The translations under genes and the position numbers were made by a program. A stretch of DNA of 64,000 nt from Bog-532 sp963742865. GTDB lineage: Bacteria > Actinomycetota > Actinomycetes > Streptosporangiales > Streptosporangiaceae. Shown here piece after piece: positions 1-8,146 of the stretch. The stretch covers positions 1 through 64,000 of the forward strand of contig CAVUNW010000029.1 of NCBI GenBank assembly GCA_963742865.1, written 5' to 3'. The notes beneath the pieces are model-generated. The model worked only from the letters and a program-made list of their open reading frames with translations, was not told the origin of the DNA and did not search any database. Numbering within the stretch: the first letter of the stretch is position 1; each line of letters opens with the position of its first letter.

Positions 1-656
1 CAGGCGATCTCACAGGCGCGGTTGAAACGGACGATGCGGCCAGCAGGGTCCATGACCATGACCAGTGCGCCGACGGTGTCGAGGACCGCGGAGACGAAGT
101 TGCGCTCCGCGGTGAGGGCGGATTCTACGCGCTGGCGGTAGCGGCCGGCACGGTTGATCTGGCGGATCCTGCCGTTGAGTTCGAGGCGGGTCGTGATCTG
201 GCGGCTTAAAAGATGCTGAGCGCGGAGGACTGGGCCGAGGTCAGGGTGCGGGGCGTTGAATCGAGGACGAAGAGCGCGCCGAGCGCGACGCCGCCCAGCG
301 TAGAGACGGTGGCACCCGCATAAAAGCTGTAGGTCTGGCCATCAAGGAGGATACCGTGGGGAGCAAACTTCGGGATCCAGATGAGCATCCGGTATCTCGT
401 AGACCGACTTGCCAAGGATGGTGGTTTCGCAGGGCAGGCTGTCGGAGGGGAGCTCGGTTGTCTGGACGCCGAAACGCGACTTGAGCAGTATCCTATCACT
501 GGCCAGAAGAGAAAGCGCGGCGACAGGTGCGTTACAGATCTGGGCGGCCAGGCTGGTGATGTCATCGAGGGCGGAATCAGGCGCTGAATCGAGAACCTCA
601 AATTGCCTGAGGGTTTCGATTCGTAAAGCTTCGTCCTGGATATCGAGGGGGTTCAT
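1..656 (-). pseudogene. GAF-PAS sensory protein, 3' end off window, frameshifted
   Basis: The minus strand starts at the ATG at 656 (MNPLDIQDEALRIETL) and reads an N-terminal GAF domain. It then moves to a second frame at about 373-378 (run of C) and to a third at about 205 (run of T), where a PAS domain begins (ERNFVSAVLDTVGALVMV, then GRIVRFNRAC) and leaves the window. Joined, this is a normal GAF-PAS arrangement of a signalling protein. The output domain (histidine kinase, GGDEF or other) lies outside. Each shift is repaired by one base in a homopolymer, so sequencing error is likelier than true decay. I cannot tell what ligand is sensed. Confidence 0.7.
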
Positions 657-722
657 CTGGCTTCTCGATGGTAGGGGAAGCCGTAAGTGCTGGCACTGCT
701 ACTTTTGGGGTAGCGGAGAGAA

Positions 723-1295
723 CTAAGGTTTGGGGAGAGTGCAACATTCGCCAGCTGCCGGAGGTTCGTTGGCGCTGGCGTCCAGCGCCACCTTCCAGCT
801 TCCGTCAGCGACTTTTTTCCACACTGTAAAGTAGCGTCCGGAGATAACGACGGGCTCTCCATTTTTATCTTTAGAGCGGCCTTCGTAGTGCCCCCAGGTG
901 AATCCCATGTCGCTCGATGGACCCATCTGGGCGCCTTGAGGAGACCAGGTAAGTTGATAGGTCTTGGGATCCCATTGCGCCTGGGCTGCGATGGCGGTGC
1001 GTCCGAGGACCGCTGGACGTCCATTGTTGAGGGTGACGGCGTCGTCGGCAAACCAGCGGGCGAAGGCCTTGCCTCCACCGGCGGCCACGGACTTGGCAAA
1101 TCGTCCCTCCAACTCCATGAGCAGAAGGACGCCCGGTGAGAGCGTGGGTTCGGCGAATGGGCTGGCAGAGGCTGAAGGCGTAGCGAGAACATCGAAACCC
1201 GGTGTGACAGTAGAAGGGCTCGCGCTGGTCTGTGCTGTGAGCGGGAGCGCAATAGCCATGAGGAGAAGGAAGGCGAGACTCAAGATGCGGCCCAT
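723..1295 (-). CDS. Secreted NTF2-like (DUF4440/SnoaL-type) domain protein
   Basis: The predicted protein has about 190 residues. I chose the ATG at 1295 because it directly begins a signal peptide (MGRILSLAFLLLMAIALPLTAQT, ending in an A-Q-T cleavage-like region); an upstream in-frame ATG would bury that signal. After a Ser/Pro/Thr-rich linker comes an alpha+beta cone-like domain typical of the NTF2/DUF4440 fold, with FARWFADDAVTLNNGRPAVLGR near the start and SGRYFTVWKKVADGSWKV near the end. Members of this family are small exported proteins or ketosteroid-isomerase relatives whose substrates are mostly unknown. No enzymatic function is claimed. The gene is intact, unlike its neighbours. Confidence 0.7.
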   Translation of the reverse strand: MGRILSLAFLLLMAIALPLTAQTSASPSTVTPGFDVLATPSASASPFAEPTLSPGVLLLMELEGRFAKSVAAGGGKAFARWFADDAVTLNNGRPAVLGRTAIAAQAQWDPKTYQLTWSPQGAQMGPSSDMGFTWGHYEGRSKDKNGEPVVISGRYFTVWKKVADGSWKVALDASANEPPAAGECCTLPKP

Positions 1296-1509
1296 AGAAC
1301 GTATGCTACCAGCCACTGCACGGGCTGGCCACATAACGCGTTTGGAACGATAGGGGTTCGGCGCGCCAGTTGTTACGATGGCAACCTGGGTAAGATTTTG
1401 CTCAATAAAGAAGGGCAACCCCTTCCCAATTCCGGATTCTCGGGATACGTGTGCGATCAAGCTGACACGCATTTGCCTCCTGGGGAGACAAATGGCCAAT
1501 GCCATGCTT

Positions 1510-1901
1510 CTACATGGCAGGAGGATGGTGGGGATCAATGGATTTGGCTTCTGCGGCTGATTTGGCCTCTGCGGCCTGGCCAGCCTTGGCGGCTTTTGCG
1601 GCGGAAGACGAATTTGGATTCACCGAATCGCGGAGTTCCTTCGACGGCTTGAAGAAAGGGGAAGTCTCGCTGTTTGGCCGGAACATCGACTTTTTTCGCC
1701 GGTCTTGGGATTGCGGGCCGGTACGGGCGTTGCGCTGGCTGAGTGCGGAAGCTTCCGAAGACGACGAATCTCGATCTTGTCGCCGGACTTGGGAGAGCGC
1801 CGATGACGCATCTCGAAGAGGGTATCGACGATGACCTCTCCATCGCGGCGGGTGAGGTCGCCCAGGGCAACCACTTTGTCTACGAGGTCAGCTTTGGTCA
1901 T
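1510..1901 (-). pseudogene. hup: HU family DNA-binding protein, multiply frameshifted
   Basis: The ATG at 1901 starts MTKADLVDKVVALGDLTRRDGEVIVDTLFE, the N-terminal helices of HU. The rest of HU is present but spread over three frames: VIGAL, then SGDKIEIR, then FGSFRT, then QRNARTG, then RNPKTGEK, then KVDVPAK, then FFKPSKELRDSVNPNSS. An Ala/Lys-rich tail follows, ending at the stop at 1510-1512. At least five single-base shifts in under 300 bases are needed. Order and spacing match a complete HU homologue with a short lysine/alanine tail, as seen in some Acidobacteria and Actinobacteria. The dense shifts point to poor consensus quality here, since HU is usually essential or highly expressed. 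Confidence 0.75.
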
Positions 1902-2151
1902 GAACGGGTTCCTTTCGTACTTGGGAGGGCGATAGGGGTCGATGCAAGATAGTTCCTTCTCGTTGATTGTAGACGGGATGGAGGCGATCCGCAGAGCGAA
2001 ATCACAATGAAAAACGGCAAGCCAACCTGCATGGATTCAGATGCAGAATCGGGCTGAAAGGTCACGTCAAAAGAGAAAAAAGCCTCATTTTTCTCTGCGG
2101 GGCTCCAAGGCTCCTCTCAGGGAGGGCCGGTAAAGGCGAATGGAGCTGGTT

Positions 2152-3204
2152 TTACTTCCACATGAAGTAGAAGCCGGGGGACTGGTCGAGGAGCTTGCTG
2201 GGGTTCGGGAAGAGGGAGTCGGAGTCGTCGGAGAGAGTGGCGAAGAGGCCCTCTTGTCCGTTGGAGGGCGGCATGGTGGGCTCGCCGGAGATGCCGACAG
2301 ATTTGGCGGTATCGATGAGGGCGACGCGGAAGCCGCCGATCTTGTCGATGAGGCCGAGGGGGATCGGCCTGCTGGCCGGTCCAGACCTGGCCGGTGGCGA
2401 GCGGCGGATCTTGTCGTCGGTGGAGTGGCGGCCGGTGGCGACGTCGTGGACGAACTGCCCGTACATGTTGTCGACGAGGGACTGGAAGTAGGCCTGTTCT
2501 TCAGGGGTCATGTCGCGGGTGGGATCGCCGGCGTCCTTGAGGGTCCCGGCGTGGATGACAACGTTTTTGAGTTTGGCCCACTTCATGAGGTCGCCGTAGT
2601 TAGTCCACTCCATGATGACGCCGATGGAGCCGACGACGGAGGCCTCGTTGGCGTAGATTTTGTCGCAGCCGCTGGCGATGTAGTAGGCGCCGGATGCTCC
2701 GACGGATTCGACCGAGGCGATGATCGGCTTCTTCTTTTCCTTGCGGACGCGGACGACCTCGTTGTAGATCTCCTGGGAGGCTGCGGCGCCGCCGCCGGGC
2801 GAGTTGATGTGGAGGATGATGGCCTTGATGGAGGAGTCGTCGCCGAACTTGCGGAGTTGGGCGTTGACTTTGTCGGAGTCGAGGATGACGCCGTCGATGT
2901 CGATGACGCCGATCTTGGAGCCGCCGAGGCCGTCGAAGGAGGCGGACTCGTCGCCGCTGAGGCTGCGGACGGTGGACCAGACCATGGCGGTGATGAGCAG
3001 CGCGATGACGGCGAAGGAGCCTCCGAAGATGGCGACCCAGAACCAGGGAGAACGGCGGGGACGCGGAGGCCGGGCATAGGCGGGGTAGGGTGCTGCGCGG
3101 CGTAGGGCGGCGCGTAGGCGTAGGCCGGCGGGGTGGCCGCCGAGGGAGGAGGAGTGGAGGCTGGCGGAGGGCGGAGGCGGCGGGGTGGAAAGGTCTTCCG
3201 GCAT
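2152..3204 (-). CDS. sppA: Signal peptide peptidase SppA, 36K type
   Basis: This 350-residue membrane protease degrades cleaved signal peptides and has a Ser/Lys dyad. A Pro-rich cytoplasmic N-terminus is followed by one membrane segment at about residues 54-76 and then the SppA/ClpP-fold domain with NSPGGG (134-139). The nucleophile is Ser171 in ASGAYY and the general base is probably Lys223 in GTLKDAGDPTR; the 52-residue spacing equals that of the Bacillus enzyme. The stretch DKIRRSPPARSGPASRP (about 2358-2402) is out of frame: the neighbouring frame reads LATGQVWTGQQA, the expected family sequence, so two compensating shifts are present. The N-terminal linker (about 3065-3140) may have the same defect. 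The ORF nevertheless stays open throughout. Confidence 0.9.
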   Translation of the reverse strand: MPEDLSTPPPPPSASLHSSSLGGHPAGLRLRAALRRAAPYPAYARPPRPRRSPWFWVAIFGGSFAVIALLITAMVWSTVRSLSGDESASFDGLGGSKIGVIDIDGVILDSDKVNAQLRKFGDDSSIKAIILHINSPGGGAAASQEIYNEVVRVRKEKKKPIIASVESVGASGAYYIASGCDKIYANEASVVGSIGVIMEWTNYGDLMKWAKLKNVVIHAGTLKDAGDPTRDMTPEEQAYFQSLVDNMYGQFVHDVATGRHSTDDKIRRSPPARSGPASRPIPLGLIDKIGGFRVALIDTAKSVGISGEPTMPPSNGQEGLFATLSDDSDSLFPNPSKLLDQSPGFYFMWK

Positions 3205-3464
3205 GATGAGGAGTTTAGATCATTTCAGTTAAGTTGCGATGCACCTGGAGTGGCAGGGGTGATGCCGGTCTGGGGATGAGACGCGGGCCGGGGTGGCGGA
3301 AATGGATTATGCGGCTAGGTTGGCGAGAAACGTCAAATATTGAAGTATCATGAAATGCGCTCTGTGCTGACGCCGAACCCGGCGGATTTGGGGCGGACGG
3401 GCGCGGCGAGACGACGATTCCGCGCAAAGTTGAAGGCGATCGACAGAAAGACCCGAGGGAAGCG

Positions 3465-4211
3465 ATGGCAAGTACCACAGTTAAGTATTGTGATTCCGGC
3501 TTACAACGAGAGCGCGCGCATCGAGCAGACGCTGGAGCGGGTGATGTCGTGCGTCGAGAAGCAGGGGTGGGACGCCGAGGTCCTGGTGGTGGACGACGGC
3601 TCGAAGGACGCGACGCCGGAGATCGTGCACCGCTGGATGGAGCGGTATCCGCGGCTGCACCTGATCAAGAACGAGGGCAACCGGGGCAAGGGGTACTCGG
3701 TGCGCAACGGGTTGCTGCAGGCGGCGGGCGAGATGGTGATGTTTACGGACGCGGACTTGTCGGCGCCGATGGAAGAGGCGGAGCGGCTGTTTGCGGCGCT
3801 GGCCGATGGCGCGGATGTGGCGATCGGGTCGCGCTGGATGGACGAAGGCGCGGGCAGACGATTCATCAGCCGCTGTACCGCGGGTTCTTCGGGCGGTGCT
3901 TCAACTGGGTGACGCGGACGGTGATGGGATTGCCGTTCAAGGATACGCAGTGCGGGTTCAAGGCGTTTCGGCGGCCGGCGGCGCAGATTATCTTCCGGCT
4001 GCAGCGGATTGAGCGCTGGGGATTCGATCCGGAGATTCTGTTTATCGCGCGCAAGCTGGGGTACGAGATTCGCGAGGTTCCGGTGACGTGGGGACACGAC
4101 GAGCGGAGCCGGATGAGCTATCTGAAAGACGGCATGAAGATGCTGGAAGAGATGGCGATGATCCGGCGAACTCGATTGCGGGACGGTACGACGAGGATAT
4201 CGCGGCGCTGA
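3465..4211 (+). pseudogene. Family 2 glycosyltransferase (dolichyl-phosphate glucosyltransferase-like), frameshifted
   Basis: An ATG at 3465 with a good ribosome site (GAGGGAAGCG) starts MASTT. The frame must shift almost at once (about 3480) to read LSIVIPAYNESARIEQTLE, and again at about 3845-3856 to reach QTIHQPLYR...FGRCFNWVTRTVMGLPFKDTQCGFKAF. The family 2 signatures are all there: the nucleotide-binding VVDDGSKDAT, the metal-binding D-A-D (FTDADLSAP), the QCGFKAF region of the DPM1/ALG5-like subgroup, and a C-terminal WGHDERSRMSYLKDG. Such enzymes transfer a sugar from UDP- or GDP-sugar to polyprenyl phosphate or another membrane acceptor. I infer a functional gene with two indel errors. 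Confidence 0.8.
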
Positions 4212-4348
4212 AGGACACCAGCAAAATGGTGACGCCGCAGGTGGCACATGTGACCGTCGAGCATGTGACCAAGGTGAGAGCCGAACTTCGTCAGTTGCGA
4301 AACCAGTTTTGGTGTGCCCAAACAGCGCAAAGCAAATCAACAACAAGT

Positions 4349-4402
4349 CCTTCGCCATTCCACCCCGGTGAGCAAGCGCTCGCCGGGGTGGAATGGCGAA
4401 GG
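4349..4402. terminator. Perfect 20-bp inverted repeat between convergent genes
   Basis: CCTTCGCCATTCCACCCCGG (4349-4368) is answered by its exact complement at 4383-4402, around a 14-base centre that can itself pair partly (TGAGC/GCTCG). It sits between the 3' ends of the glycosyltransferase and the oxidoreductase, so it may terminate transcription in both directions. It has no clear T tract. Hairpins built around CCACCCCGG are, to my knowledge, a common intergenic element in acidobacterial genomes, so it may be a dispersed repeat. Confidence 0.55.
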
Positions 4403-4488
4403 ATGACAATGCAAAAAGACAGAGATGGACAGGATACAGTAACTCTGATTCTGCTTTAGCTATTAGGGAAGAGATCGCCAGCGGACTT

Positions 4489-5400
4489 TCACTTCGCCGG
4501 CCAGGATGTTTTTCCTCCTCGGTGATACGCCAGATTTCCGATATGGCCCGCTCTTGCTGCTGCAATTCCCGCCTCGACGGGTGCATTCGGTTCCTTGCGT
4601 GTCTTGACGCAGTCGAAGAAGTTTCTCATGTGCGATATCGTGCCGTCCTCGAAGCTCTCTTCCTTTAAGATGGGGTTTCGATCGCCCTTCACCTTCTCGT
4701 GAAAGATGCTCATTCCCGCACGGGTGATCTTCAACGTTGCCTCCATACCTCGAACGAGTCCTCCATCGTCGATTGACGAACTCATCATCCCCTCATACAC
4801 CACATCGAAACCCGGATAGTGGAAGGCTGCCTGGATGGTATCCGGGCAATCCCAATCCTTGAACACGTATTTGTTCCCCAGCATGAAGGCCATTGTCGGC
4901 TCATCCGCTTTCATCGCCCACTGCGCGACGTCGATCCAGTGGGTAAACAGGTCCGTCATCGCACCGCCGCCAAAGCTCCAGAACCACCGCCAGCGGTTGT
5001 ACTTCTCCAGACTGAACGGCTGATCCGGCGCTCCTCCAAGCCACTGCTTCCAGTCAAGCTGTGCCACATCAACCGGCTTCGGCACCCAGTTGAGACCGTA
5101 GTTTTGCCACCAGTAGGTCCGCACCTGAGTGATCTGCCCGAGCGCGCCCCCCTGGATGAGATCCACCGCGTTGCGGAAGCGGGGCCAGCTCCTTTGCTGC
5201 ATTCCGGATTGCAGAATCTGATTGCTCGATCGCACGCTCTTCTGCAGTGCCGCAGCTTCTTCAAGGGTATGCGTTACGGGCTTCTCCAGATACACATCTT
5301 TGCCCGCGGCCAGGGCTGCCATGGCGATTCGCACATGCCAATGGTCCGGTGTCGCGATGATGACTGCATCGCGGCAACCGGACGCGGGGGAACCCGGCAT
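4489..5400 (-). CDS. Gfo/Idh/MocA family oxidoreductase, N-terminus lost at sequence junction
   Basis: About 300 residues are present. The open frame begins inside the Rossmann domain: DAVIIATPDHWHVRIAMAALAAGKDVYLEKPVTHT is the strand and EKP nucleotide-binding region that normally lies about 90 residues into the protein. The GxGxxG dinucleotide-binding start is absent. The C-terminal substrate domain looks complete (WFWSFGGGAMTDLFTHWIDVAQW, GHIGNLAYHRGGKT). The subtype resembles sugar or inositol dehydrogenase-like proteins abundant in Acidobacteria and Planctomycetes. The nominal start (MPGSPASGC) is junk from the other side of the junction at about 5372-5410. The real gene is therefore truncated by the join, not by evolution. 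Confidence 0.8.
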   Translation of the reverse strand: MPGSPASGCRDAVIIATPDHWHVRIAMAALAAGKDVYLEKPVTHTLEEAAALQKSVRSSNQILQSGMQQRSWPRFRNAVDLIQGGALGQITQVRTYWWQNYGLNWVPKPVDVAQLDWKQWLGGAPDQPFSLEKYNRWRWFWSFGGGAMTDLFTHWIDVAQWAMKADEPTMAFMLGNKYVFKDWDCPDTIQAAFHYPGFDVVYEGMMSSSIDDGGLVRGMEATLKITRAGMSIFHEKVKGDRNPILKEESFEDGTISHMRNFFDCVKTRKEPNAPVEAGIAAARAGHIGNLAYHRGGKTSWPAK

Positions 5401-5410
5401 CGGGGAATCT
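5372..5410. other. Probable chimeric junction between two genomes
   Basis: Left of this interval the codons, genes and composition are acidobacterial-like. Right of it the DNA is very GC-rich and all genes are actinobacterial. The oxidoreductase reading leftward is cut in its first domain exactly here, and no continuation is found in any frame to the right. No transposase, integrase, tRNA or repeat marks the boundary. An assembly join is the simplest explanation. Confidence 0.65.
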
Positions 5411-5619
5411 GGCGCTCGGGGATTCTGACACCCTGTCAGAGGCGGACGCCGCGGAGCCCGGCGCCGGGAGGCGGAGCCGGCCGGGCCTTCGGGGGAGCGC
5501 GCGTGTACGTGCTCGGTGAGCCGCGCGTCCGGGCGCTGAACGTACGGTTATGCCCGGCGCTGGGTACTATCTGGGCGGGTCGCGCGGGCCGCCGGCGCCC
5601 GGCCGTCTACCTGGCCGGC

Positions 5620-6136
5620 ATGGACGATCGACACGGGACCGCTGCCGGGACCCAGGAACCGGAGCTGCATCCGGACCTCGCGCCGCTCGCGTTCCTCCTC
5701 GGCCGGTGGGAAAGCGCAGGGGTCGGAGGCTACCCGACCATTGAGAGCTTCCAGTTCGGCCAGGAGGCGACCTTCAGTCACAACGGGAAGCCGTTCCTGA
5801 GCTACACGAGCCGGACGTGGCGGCTGGACGCGGAGGGACGGATCGGCCAGCCGCTGTCCACCGAGGCCGGGTTCTGGCGCCCGCAGCCCGAAGGCAAGGT
5901 TGAGCTGCTGCTCGCGCACCCGACCGGCATCACGGAGATTTACCTGGGTGAGGTCTCCGGCCACCGCGTCGACCTGGCCACCGACGTCGTAGCGCGCACG
6001 GGTGGCCAAGGAGGTCACCGCCGGGCGGCGGCTGTACGGCCTGATCGGCGATGACCTGGGCTGGGCGTACGACATGGCCGCCGTCGGGCAGCCGCTGCAA
6101 TCGCACATCTCCGCGCAGCTCAAGCGGGTCGGCTGA
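5620..6136 (+). CDS. Nitrobindin-like heme-binding beta-barrel protein (FABP family), frameshift near 6000
   Basis: The protein starts MDDRHGTAAGTQEPELHPDL at 5620 and is about 170 residues long. LGRWESAGVGGYPT and FSHNGKPFLSYTSRTW, followed by GFWRPQPEGKVELLLAHPTGITEIYLGEV, are typical of the actinobacterial nitrobindin/THAP4-like family (Rv2717c type), ten-stranded barrels binding ferric heme that react with nitric oxide or peroxynitrite. At about 6000 (ACGGGTGG) one base must be dropped or added to continue VAKEVTAGRRLYGLIGDDLGWAYDMAAVGQPLQ to the stop at 6134-6136. The Fur-family gene lies downstream. With the shift repaired the length matches the family. Confidence 0.8.
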
Positions 6137-6552
6137 GCCGCTGGGCAGCCTCCGGCGAAAGTAGAATCCCGGCGACTTCCGCCACGGCGCACAGGATGAG
6201 CACTGCGGGCGGGGACCGGCTGGACACGGCCGATCAACCCGGGGTCCGGTGTCTGTCCGGGATTGCCGACCGCCGTCCCACAGGACGTCAGGGCTACGCC
6301 CATCGGCACCTCAGGAAAGGAGGCGGAAGGGCGTGGCCCGCGCGTTGCGGCACATGGGCCGCGGTGCGCGCGCCGGCGGGTCAGCGGCTAGCGGACAGCC
6401 ACCTCGCGAGTCCAACGTCTATGCATGCTGTGGACCACCTCCTTTCCCGCGTTAGAACGCACGTTATGTCAGGCGGCCCGCCGAAGCAAGACGAATTCCC
6501 CGGCCCCCCGCCGCACCCCGCGCACTACCACCCGGCGCACTAAACTGCGGGC
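6137..6552. other. Intergenic region with an SD-like inverted repeat and two overlapping mini-ORFs
   Basis: The only structured signal is a 13-base inverted repeat: GGAAAGGAGGCGG (6314-6326) against CCACCTCCTTTCC (6436-6448), about 110 bases apart. Each arm is an extended Shine-Dalgarno sequence on one strand and an anti-SD on the other. On plus, the first arm precedes a GTG at 6333 that opens a 40-codon frame ending at 6455 (tail NVYACCGPPPFPR). On minus, the second arm precedes the ATG at 6426 of a 12-codon frame (MHRRWTREVAVR, stop 6388-6390). I cannot say which, if either, is translated. Confidence 0.4.
6333..6455 (+). CDS. Possible 40-residue Cys-containing small protein
   Basis: A GTG start lies 9 bases after AGGAAAGGAGG, one of the strongest ribosome sites in the window. 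The reading is VARALRHMGRGARAGG, then a Ser/Pro linker, then the ending NVYACCGPPPFPR and TAG. The vicinal cysteines near the C-terminus recall leader peptides or small regulatory ORFs, but I do not recognise the family. It lies between the nitrobindin and Fur/Nur genes on the same strand. Its 3' end complements its own ribosome site, so its translation may be self-limiting. It may equally be noise opposite the minus-strand mini-ORF. Confidence 0.3.
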   Translation: MARALRHMGRGARAGGSAASGQPPRESNVYACCGPPPFPR

Positions 6553-7062
6553 ATGGCGCAAGCCCCGGATGCCGAACGCGCCCCGCAGACCTGGGACGAG
6601 CAGCTGCGGGCCCGCGGGTACCGGGTCACGCCGCAGCGTCAGCTCGTGCTCGAGGCGGTCGCCCGGCTCGGGCACGCCACCCCGGAAGACGTCGGGGCCG
6701 AGGTCCGCCAGGCCGCGCGCGGAGTCAACATCTCCACCATCTACCGCACGCTGGAGCTGCTCGAGCAGCTTGGCATGGTGACGCACGCGCATCTGGGCCA
6801 CGGCGCGCCCACGTACCATCTCGCGGCGGACGCCGACCACGTTCACCTGGTCTGCCGGGGCTGCGGGAAGATCACCGAGGTCAGTCCGGAGGCGGTCCGG
6901 CCGCTGGTCACCGCGCTCGACGCCGAGCAGGACTTTGAGACGGACGTCGGGCACCTGACGGTGTTCGGCCGCTGCGGGCAATGCCGGCCGGTGGCCCGGC
7001 AGCCCGTAATCTGGGACCATGAAGAGCCCGCTTCTCGCCGCGCCCGGTGCCGTTCCCGCTGA
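6553..7062 (+). CDS. Fur-family metalloregulator, Nur-like
   Basis: This is a dimeric winged-helix repressor of about 169 residues. The DNA-binding domain includes GYRVTPQRQLVLEAVARLGHATPEDV and the recognition helix NISTIYRTLELLEQLG. The metal/dimerisation domain has HLGHGAPTYHL, HVHLVCRGCGK and a C-terminal FGRCGQC zinc CxxC pair. The HTHAHLGHGAPTYH region is close to Nur, the nickel-responsive Fur protein of streptomycetes that controls nickel uptake and Fe-superoxide dismutase; Fur or Zur remain possible. The next gene starts 44 bases inside the 3' end, so the last dozen or so residues may be spurious and the true stop lost to a shift. The placement before ygfZ matches actinobacterial synteny. 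Confidence 0.85.
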   Translation: MAQAPDAERAPQTWDEQLRARGYRVTPQRQLVLEAVARLGHATPEDVGAEVRQAARGVNISTIYRTLELLEQLGMVTHAHLGHGAPTYHLAADADHVHLVCRGCGKITEVSPEAVRPLVTALDAEQDFETDVGHLTVFGRCGQCRPVARQPVIWDHEEPASRRARCRSR

Positions 7063-8059
7063 GGGACCGGACACCGGTGTCGCCGCGCACTACGGAGATC
7101 CGGTGCGCGAGCAGCGCGCGATGACCCGCGACGCCGGGCTGGTGGACCGCTCGCACCGCGGCGTGGTGCGGATCTCCGGCCCGGACCGGCTGAGCTGGCT
7201 GCACAGCCTGACCACGCAGCACCTCGAGGCACTGCCGTCCGGTACTACCGCCCGCGCGCTCATCCTGAGCCCGAACGGGCACGTGCAGCACGAGCTCACG
7301 CTGACCGACGACGGCACGGCCACCTCGATCCACGTCGAGCCGGGAACCGCCGCGGCGCTGGTGGAGTTCCTCGAATCCATGCGGTTCATGCTCCGGGTCG
7401 AGGCGGCCGACGTGACCGGCGATTACGCGGTGCTGACCGTAGCCGGGCCAGCCCGCGCAGACGCCGCCGGGCCTGCCGCGGCGGCGGCCGTGGCCGTGAC
7501 CGACGGCCCGGTCGGCACCGATTACGTGGTGCCGCGCGCTGAGCTGGCCACCCTCGCGGAGGAGGTGCGCGCCCGTGGTGCCCGGCTGGCCGGGATGTGG
7601 GCGTACGAGGCCCTCCGGATCGCCGCGCACGAGCCCCGGTTCGGCCTGGACACCGACCACAAGACCCTCCGCACGAGGCCGGCTGGATCGACTCCGCCGT
7701 GCATCTGACTAAGGGCTGCTACCGGGGCCAGGAGACGGTCGCCCGGGTGCACAACCTGGGTCATCCGCCCCGGCGGCTGGTGTTCCTGCATCTGGACGGG
7801 AGCGTGGACCGGCTGCCCGCGCACGGGGACCCGGTCGAGCTGACGGCAAACGATCGGTTACGTCGGGTCGGCCGCTCGTCACTGGGAGCTCGGCCCGGTC
7901 GCGCTGGCCCTGGTGCGCCGGACGGTCCCGGTCGACGCCACGCTCCTGGCCGGGGGCGTCGCCGCCGCCCAGGAGGTGATCGTGCCGCCGGACGCCGGCG
8001 CGAATGTCACGATCGACAAGACGGCGTTCGGGCGGCGCTCGCTGCTGTCCCGGCCCTGA
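7019..8059 (+). CDS. ygfZ: YgfZ/GcvT-like folate-binding Fe-S maturation protein, two frameshifts
   Basis: YgfZ-type proteins bind tetrahydrofolate and support repair or assembly of certain iron-sulfur enzymes. Residues from MKSPLLAAPGAVPAEG run through DRSHRGVVRISGPDRLSWLHSLTTQ to FGLDTDHKT, where a missing C at about 7670 must be restored to read HEAGWIDSAVHLTKGCYRGQETVARVHNLGHPPRRL. KGCYRGQE is the family signature with its conserved cysteine. A second one-base shift at about 7853 is needed to reach GYVGSAARHWELGPVALALVRR and the natural end RRSLLSRP at 8059. Apart from these it is full-length (about 345 residues). Iron-sulfur and heme/NO functions thus neighbour each other here. Confidence 0.85.
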
Positions 8060-8128
8060 TCAACTGACGCTGATCAAATGACGCTGATCCAATGGCCCTG
8101 CGACATAGATTCGGCGACATAGATTCCG
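8057..8128. repeat. Two consecutive short tandem repeats between ygfZ and putB
   Basis: TGATCAACTGACGC, TGATCAAATGACGC and TGATCCAATGGCCC (8057-8098) are three diverging copies of a 14-mer. The first copy overlaps the ygfZ stop codon. They are followed directly by GCGACATAGATTCG and GCGACATAGATTCC (8100-8127). The array fills the space up to the ribosome site of the next gene (GGAGG, 8133-8137). Confidence 0.8.
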
Positions 8129-8146
8129 CGACGGAGGTCCCGTTCC

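Noticed and set aside
3215..4586. Minus-strand frames opposite the glycosyltransferase
   Set aside because: Shadow frames; the plus strand carries unmistakable family 2 glycosyltransferase motifs.
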